The translations under genes were made by a program, and so were the position numbers. Under the pieces are notes generated by a model. That model had not been told where the DNA came from. It ran no database searches and saw nothing but the letters and a program-made list of their open reading frames with translations. A stretch of DNA of 64,000 nt from Onchocerca lupi. Its lineage: Eukaryota > Nematoda > Chromadorea > Rhabditida > Onchocercidae. Shown in pieces: positions 60,703 through 64,000 of the stretch. The stretch's first letter is position 1. Each line of letters opens with the position of its first letter. The DNA lies in assembly GCA_028564675.1 (NCBI GenBank), contig JAOVVO010000323.1, positions 22,307-86,306 on the forward strand, given 5' to 3'.

Positions 60703-63700
60703 GTCATCTTTCTTCCTCCCCTTTTCGCTCTGCTTTGCACTTCTCAACTGCAATCACTTCAATATACCATCGAAGTTATCATCGCAGTGTGTCAGTGTGT
60801 TGTCGTTCTCACATCATTCATCGTGTTTTTGCCGATGGGACATTTCGGAATATTGCCGATTTGTCCCATTCCCACTCTGTTCTCTTCTGACCATTATCTT
60901 CCTTCTGTCGCTTTGAGCTCTTTGATTTTGTCCAAGTGACGGACCATTTCTTCTCTCATTTTGTTTTTTCTTGTAGTGGAGAAACTGAGCAGGGAACGAA
61001 GGTTTGATTGCGAAGGAAACATTGATTAAAAAGTCAAACTGGAAGTACAAATGGGATTACTATAAGCGAGAGTTCATCGTGAATTTACTGAAATTTTTAT
61101 TTTACCTCGATAACATGAAAAGCAATTCCATCTTAAATTATTCTCACATTATTCTCTGTCATTTATGCGTTCAAATACCAAACATAGTTTAAATTTCATC
61201 CGAAATAACTTTCAATTTAAAAATTCTTAGTTATAGCACATTTTCAAACAGGGTAAATAGAAATGATCAACCATCTATGCAAGTCTTTCCAGTTATCTTG
61301 TCATTTATTCTATCAGTTATGGTACATAAATATGGATTTGGCAAGTGTAACTGTGGTTTTTAATATCAGGTTCTCTTGATGGGCTGAAATTTTTCAGTAA
61401 AAATTTCGTGGATTCATGGAACACTTTCCATTATATCATAATGTATAAATAATTCTGTTTCCCAGTGACGAAGTTCAAAATAAATGTCTTCGAAAAATGA
61501 TAGAAATTTTTGATTCTTTTCGGACTATTTGGGCTATGTTGGCTACTTTTTAGAGAATGGTAAATTTACTGTTATTATATTTATTTTCGTGATTCATTCC
61601 ATATAAGAAATGAGTAACTACTAGCACCTCTTCAAGTGTATTATCTTTTTATAGGTTTCAGCTCGATAATAAGGTCTTCGCAATCCCACCTGACACTCGG
61701 TCTCAACCTTTGATGTTAGAAAGGTGAGCAAAGTCTCAGGTGTCATTGCGGCAGTTACCGAACTTCTTCATAACTTCCCTCTACATCTTCTATGTGCTCC
61801 GCTGTGAATTTTTCGAATATTTCCTATAATTAAACTTTGAATAGCTGCCACCACTAGCCACAAATCTTTTGCTACCTACTAAGGCTTTACGATAGTGGTG
61901 TTATTGGTTTTTGCGACTGTTGTGATTATTGTTAACCAATGGTCAAGAGATTAAAGTTCACTGCTGGTATAATTTTATTTGAAATTGAATTATTTGCATT
62001 GAATTGTATGAATTATATGTAGCTCCTCTTTCAGTGATAATCGCATTACTTTTACGTGCAGTGTGATAAGATGTATGCATGCAAATGTCAAGTAAAGAAG
62101 GATTATCGGTCTTTACTTGCAGCGATAGATTATGGGAATAGTAATCAAAAATAAATTTCAGGAGTTATCTTTTTCCTTTCATTAAAACCAATGCAAGTAA
62201 TTTTATGATTTGCTCGCCAGAATATGCAAATTATTTCTTTCTTTGTCTTTAGAGTGGTTATTTTGCATGCATGATGCAGTATTTTCACATCTTTCTTATT
62301 CTGACGACGCAGTTTGCATTCAGTAACTTTAATCAGTTTTTGCTTCTCAATCTCTTTTTGTCTACATATGGATGAGAAACTTAATGTTGAGTGCATTTTA
62401 AGCTATCAAAATTGTGTAAGTTCTAATTATTAGGCTTACGTAAGTCGTAATTATCGTCCTTCAAAGTATTTTTTAATATGATTGTGAATTAGATTCTTCT
62501 TTTGTTCAGTTGCATTCTCGAATGATTTTTAAAAAAAAACTTCGGATTTCCAGTTTTTACTCTTCTACCCGAACGATTGTTTGGTAAGTTTCTCGTTTCG
62601 TTTTTCTATTTTAAAGCATTTTTAAACTATGAAATTGGAATGGATGCAAAAATAGTACGGGACAAGCCATTTCAGATTTTTATTCATTACTTAAAATTGC
62701 AGAAAATAAAGTAAAGAAATGTTCGCATCAACTTTCTGCTTTGTTTTCTTGTTTTCTGCGCAGGACATCAGTACTCTCCTGTTCAATACCTTGCCAGACA
62801 AATCTTATCAGTTTTGCTGATTATGTTCTTTTAGCTTAACTTCTTTGCCTCTATTACCAGAACATCATTTGAATGTTAAGATAATATACGGTACACGAAA
62901 TACTGTAATTAGTACTCTCTAGACTCAAGCAAAGATAAGGCTTTCTGGAAAACAGTCGATTTACTGTAGAAGTACATTGTTTCTTTTTTTTTTAAACGTT
63001 ATAGGAGTTTTACCTGTTTTTGAGATCAGAGTAGCTTGGATAGGGCTATAGATCGGAAAGATTATAAAATGCGATGTTTAGGCCATAGATGCCCTGATTA
63101 ATAGTTATGTTGTATTTTCTCATAAGCAAAAGTATTTGCCCAATTTGGAATAGAAAGGATGAATGAACTTTAACTGTTTTCAGTGGTTTTATAAATTGTT
63201 GCAAATTGAATTCTCGTTCTCAATCTAAACGGATGAATCGAAAAGAAATAAATCCTTCCCCTGTCCCTTTTTAGTAATCCTCTACAGTAAATCGATTGTT
63301 TTCAATATACTTAATTAAAAAATTCTCAAATCAGAATGTGATGTACCAAAATAATTATTCAATCTCCTCATCAGCCATAACCTCCACCACAATATTATTA
63401 CGAATTATTTATCGTTACAACTTGAAATATTTGATTTGTAGCTTCTTTTTTGTTTCTAAACAATATTTTGCTGATGATTGCCCAAGTTGCTCTGCAGAAA
63501 TAACGCTTTATTTCTCGGTCTTTATTATTTATGCATAAATTTTTAAAATTTATTGAAAATGATGCAATCATGAAATTCCAGGAAATGGATACATTTTGCA
63601 GCATATCACGAGAATGAAAAATGGATAAACTTCCATTGTCATTTCTTTCCTCTGAATTCTCCAAAAATTTTTAATTTTGGTATTGGACAATAGAAAAAGT

Positions 63701-64000
63701 TGTTTACGGAAATAAAGACAAGTCAAAGTTTGACTGTATTTTTTTTTCATCCTAATGAATCAATATTTTGTGAATTTATAGAAATATTGTTTTTTTTTCC
63801 TCAAATTTCTTACTTGTTTTAGGAGATCCTTTAATTCAAATACTTTCATTAGTTTTATTTCGAAATGGTTTAGATTTCTGTTCGACTTATTTCAAAATCA
63901 AAAGAGTCGAGTGAATTTCAAATCCCGGATTATCAAAAGACGTGAGCATAGAAAATGAAAAAAGATTAAAATTATATATATATTTATATTAAACTATATA

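Larger units (their letters stand above)
56354..64000. other. Gene-free right end of the window
   Basis: About 7.6 kb with no supportable coding exon on either strand. It holds simple repeats (CAT/ATC-rich at about 58,090-58,140, GTGCAT array at 60,673-60,702), poly-T tracts and random short frames. It may be intergenic or part of a very long intron of a gene outside the window. Confidence 0.45.

Noticed and set aside
1..64000. Bacterial insertion such as Wolbachia-derived DNA
   Set aside because: There are no long intronless bacterial-type open frames or Shine-Dalgarno-led gene runs anywhere in the window.
1..64000. CRISPR arrays, rRNA or tRNA genes
   Set aside because: No regularly spaced direct repeats with unique spacers and no rRNA-like sequence were seen. 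tRNA genes cannot be excluded by eye, but no clear cloverleaf with A/B boxes was recognised.

Overview
The window is nuclear DNA of a nematode, most likely a filarial (clade III, spirurid) worm. It is strongly AT-rich. Genes are broken into many short exons with GT-AG (sometimes GC-AG) introns and (T)nCAG acceptors. Acceptor-like AGs lie just upstream of start codons, as expected for SL1 trans-splicing. Every protein recognised is an animal protein, several have close nematode counterparts, and a BEL/Pao-type LTR retrotransposon is present. I see no bacterial (for example Wolbachia) genes. Exons were joined by hand from homology and codon phase, with no transcript support.

Layout. 1.5-5.5 kb (+): a PNKD-type metallo-beta-lactamase-fold hydrolase. 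8.5-13.5 kb (+): a secreted, cysteine-rich Ly-6/ODR-2-like protein. 14.8-15.6 kb (+): the last three exons of an unrecognised Lys/Glu-rich protein. 16.4-16.9 kb: a solo LTR. 18.4-20.9 kb (+): a MATH-BTB protein (SPOP/BATH-42 type). 22.2-24.3 kb (+): an inositol-polyphosphate 5-phosphatase of the SKIP/CIL-1 type. 25.8-26.5 kb: a second solo LTR with an intact target-site duplication. 27.0-32.7 kb (-): a NYN-domain (Zc3h12a/RDE-8-like) endoribonuclease with a duplicated C-terminal module. 33.2-48.5 kb (+): a complete phosphatidylinositol 4-kinase III alpha in about 42 exons, reconstructed as one continuous frame of about 2,174 residues. 52.7-56.4 kb (-): a decayed BEL/Pao element with two LTRs, gag and protease but no reverse transcriptase. 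The remaining 56.4-64 kb and 48.5-52.7 kb show no supportable gene.

How the genes relate. The MATH-BTB gene and the 5-phosphatase lie tandem on one strand. From memory, their C. elegans counterparts (bath-42 and cil-1) are also adjacent, so this looks like old microsynteny and possibly an operon. The window also places a PI(4,5)P2/PIP3-consuming phosphatase about 9 kb from the PI4-kinase that supplies plasma-membrane PI4P. The NYN nuclease and PI4KA are divergently transcribed from a shared region of about 0.5 kb.
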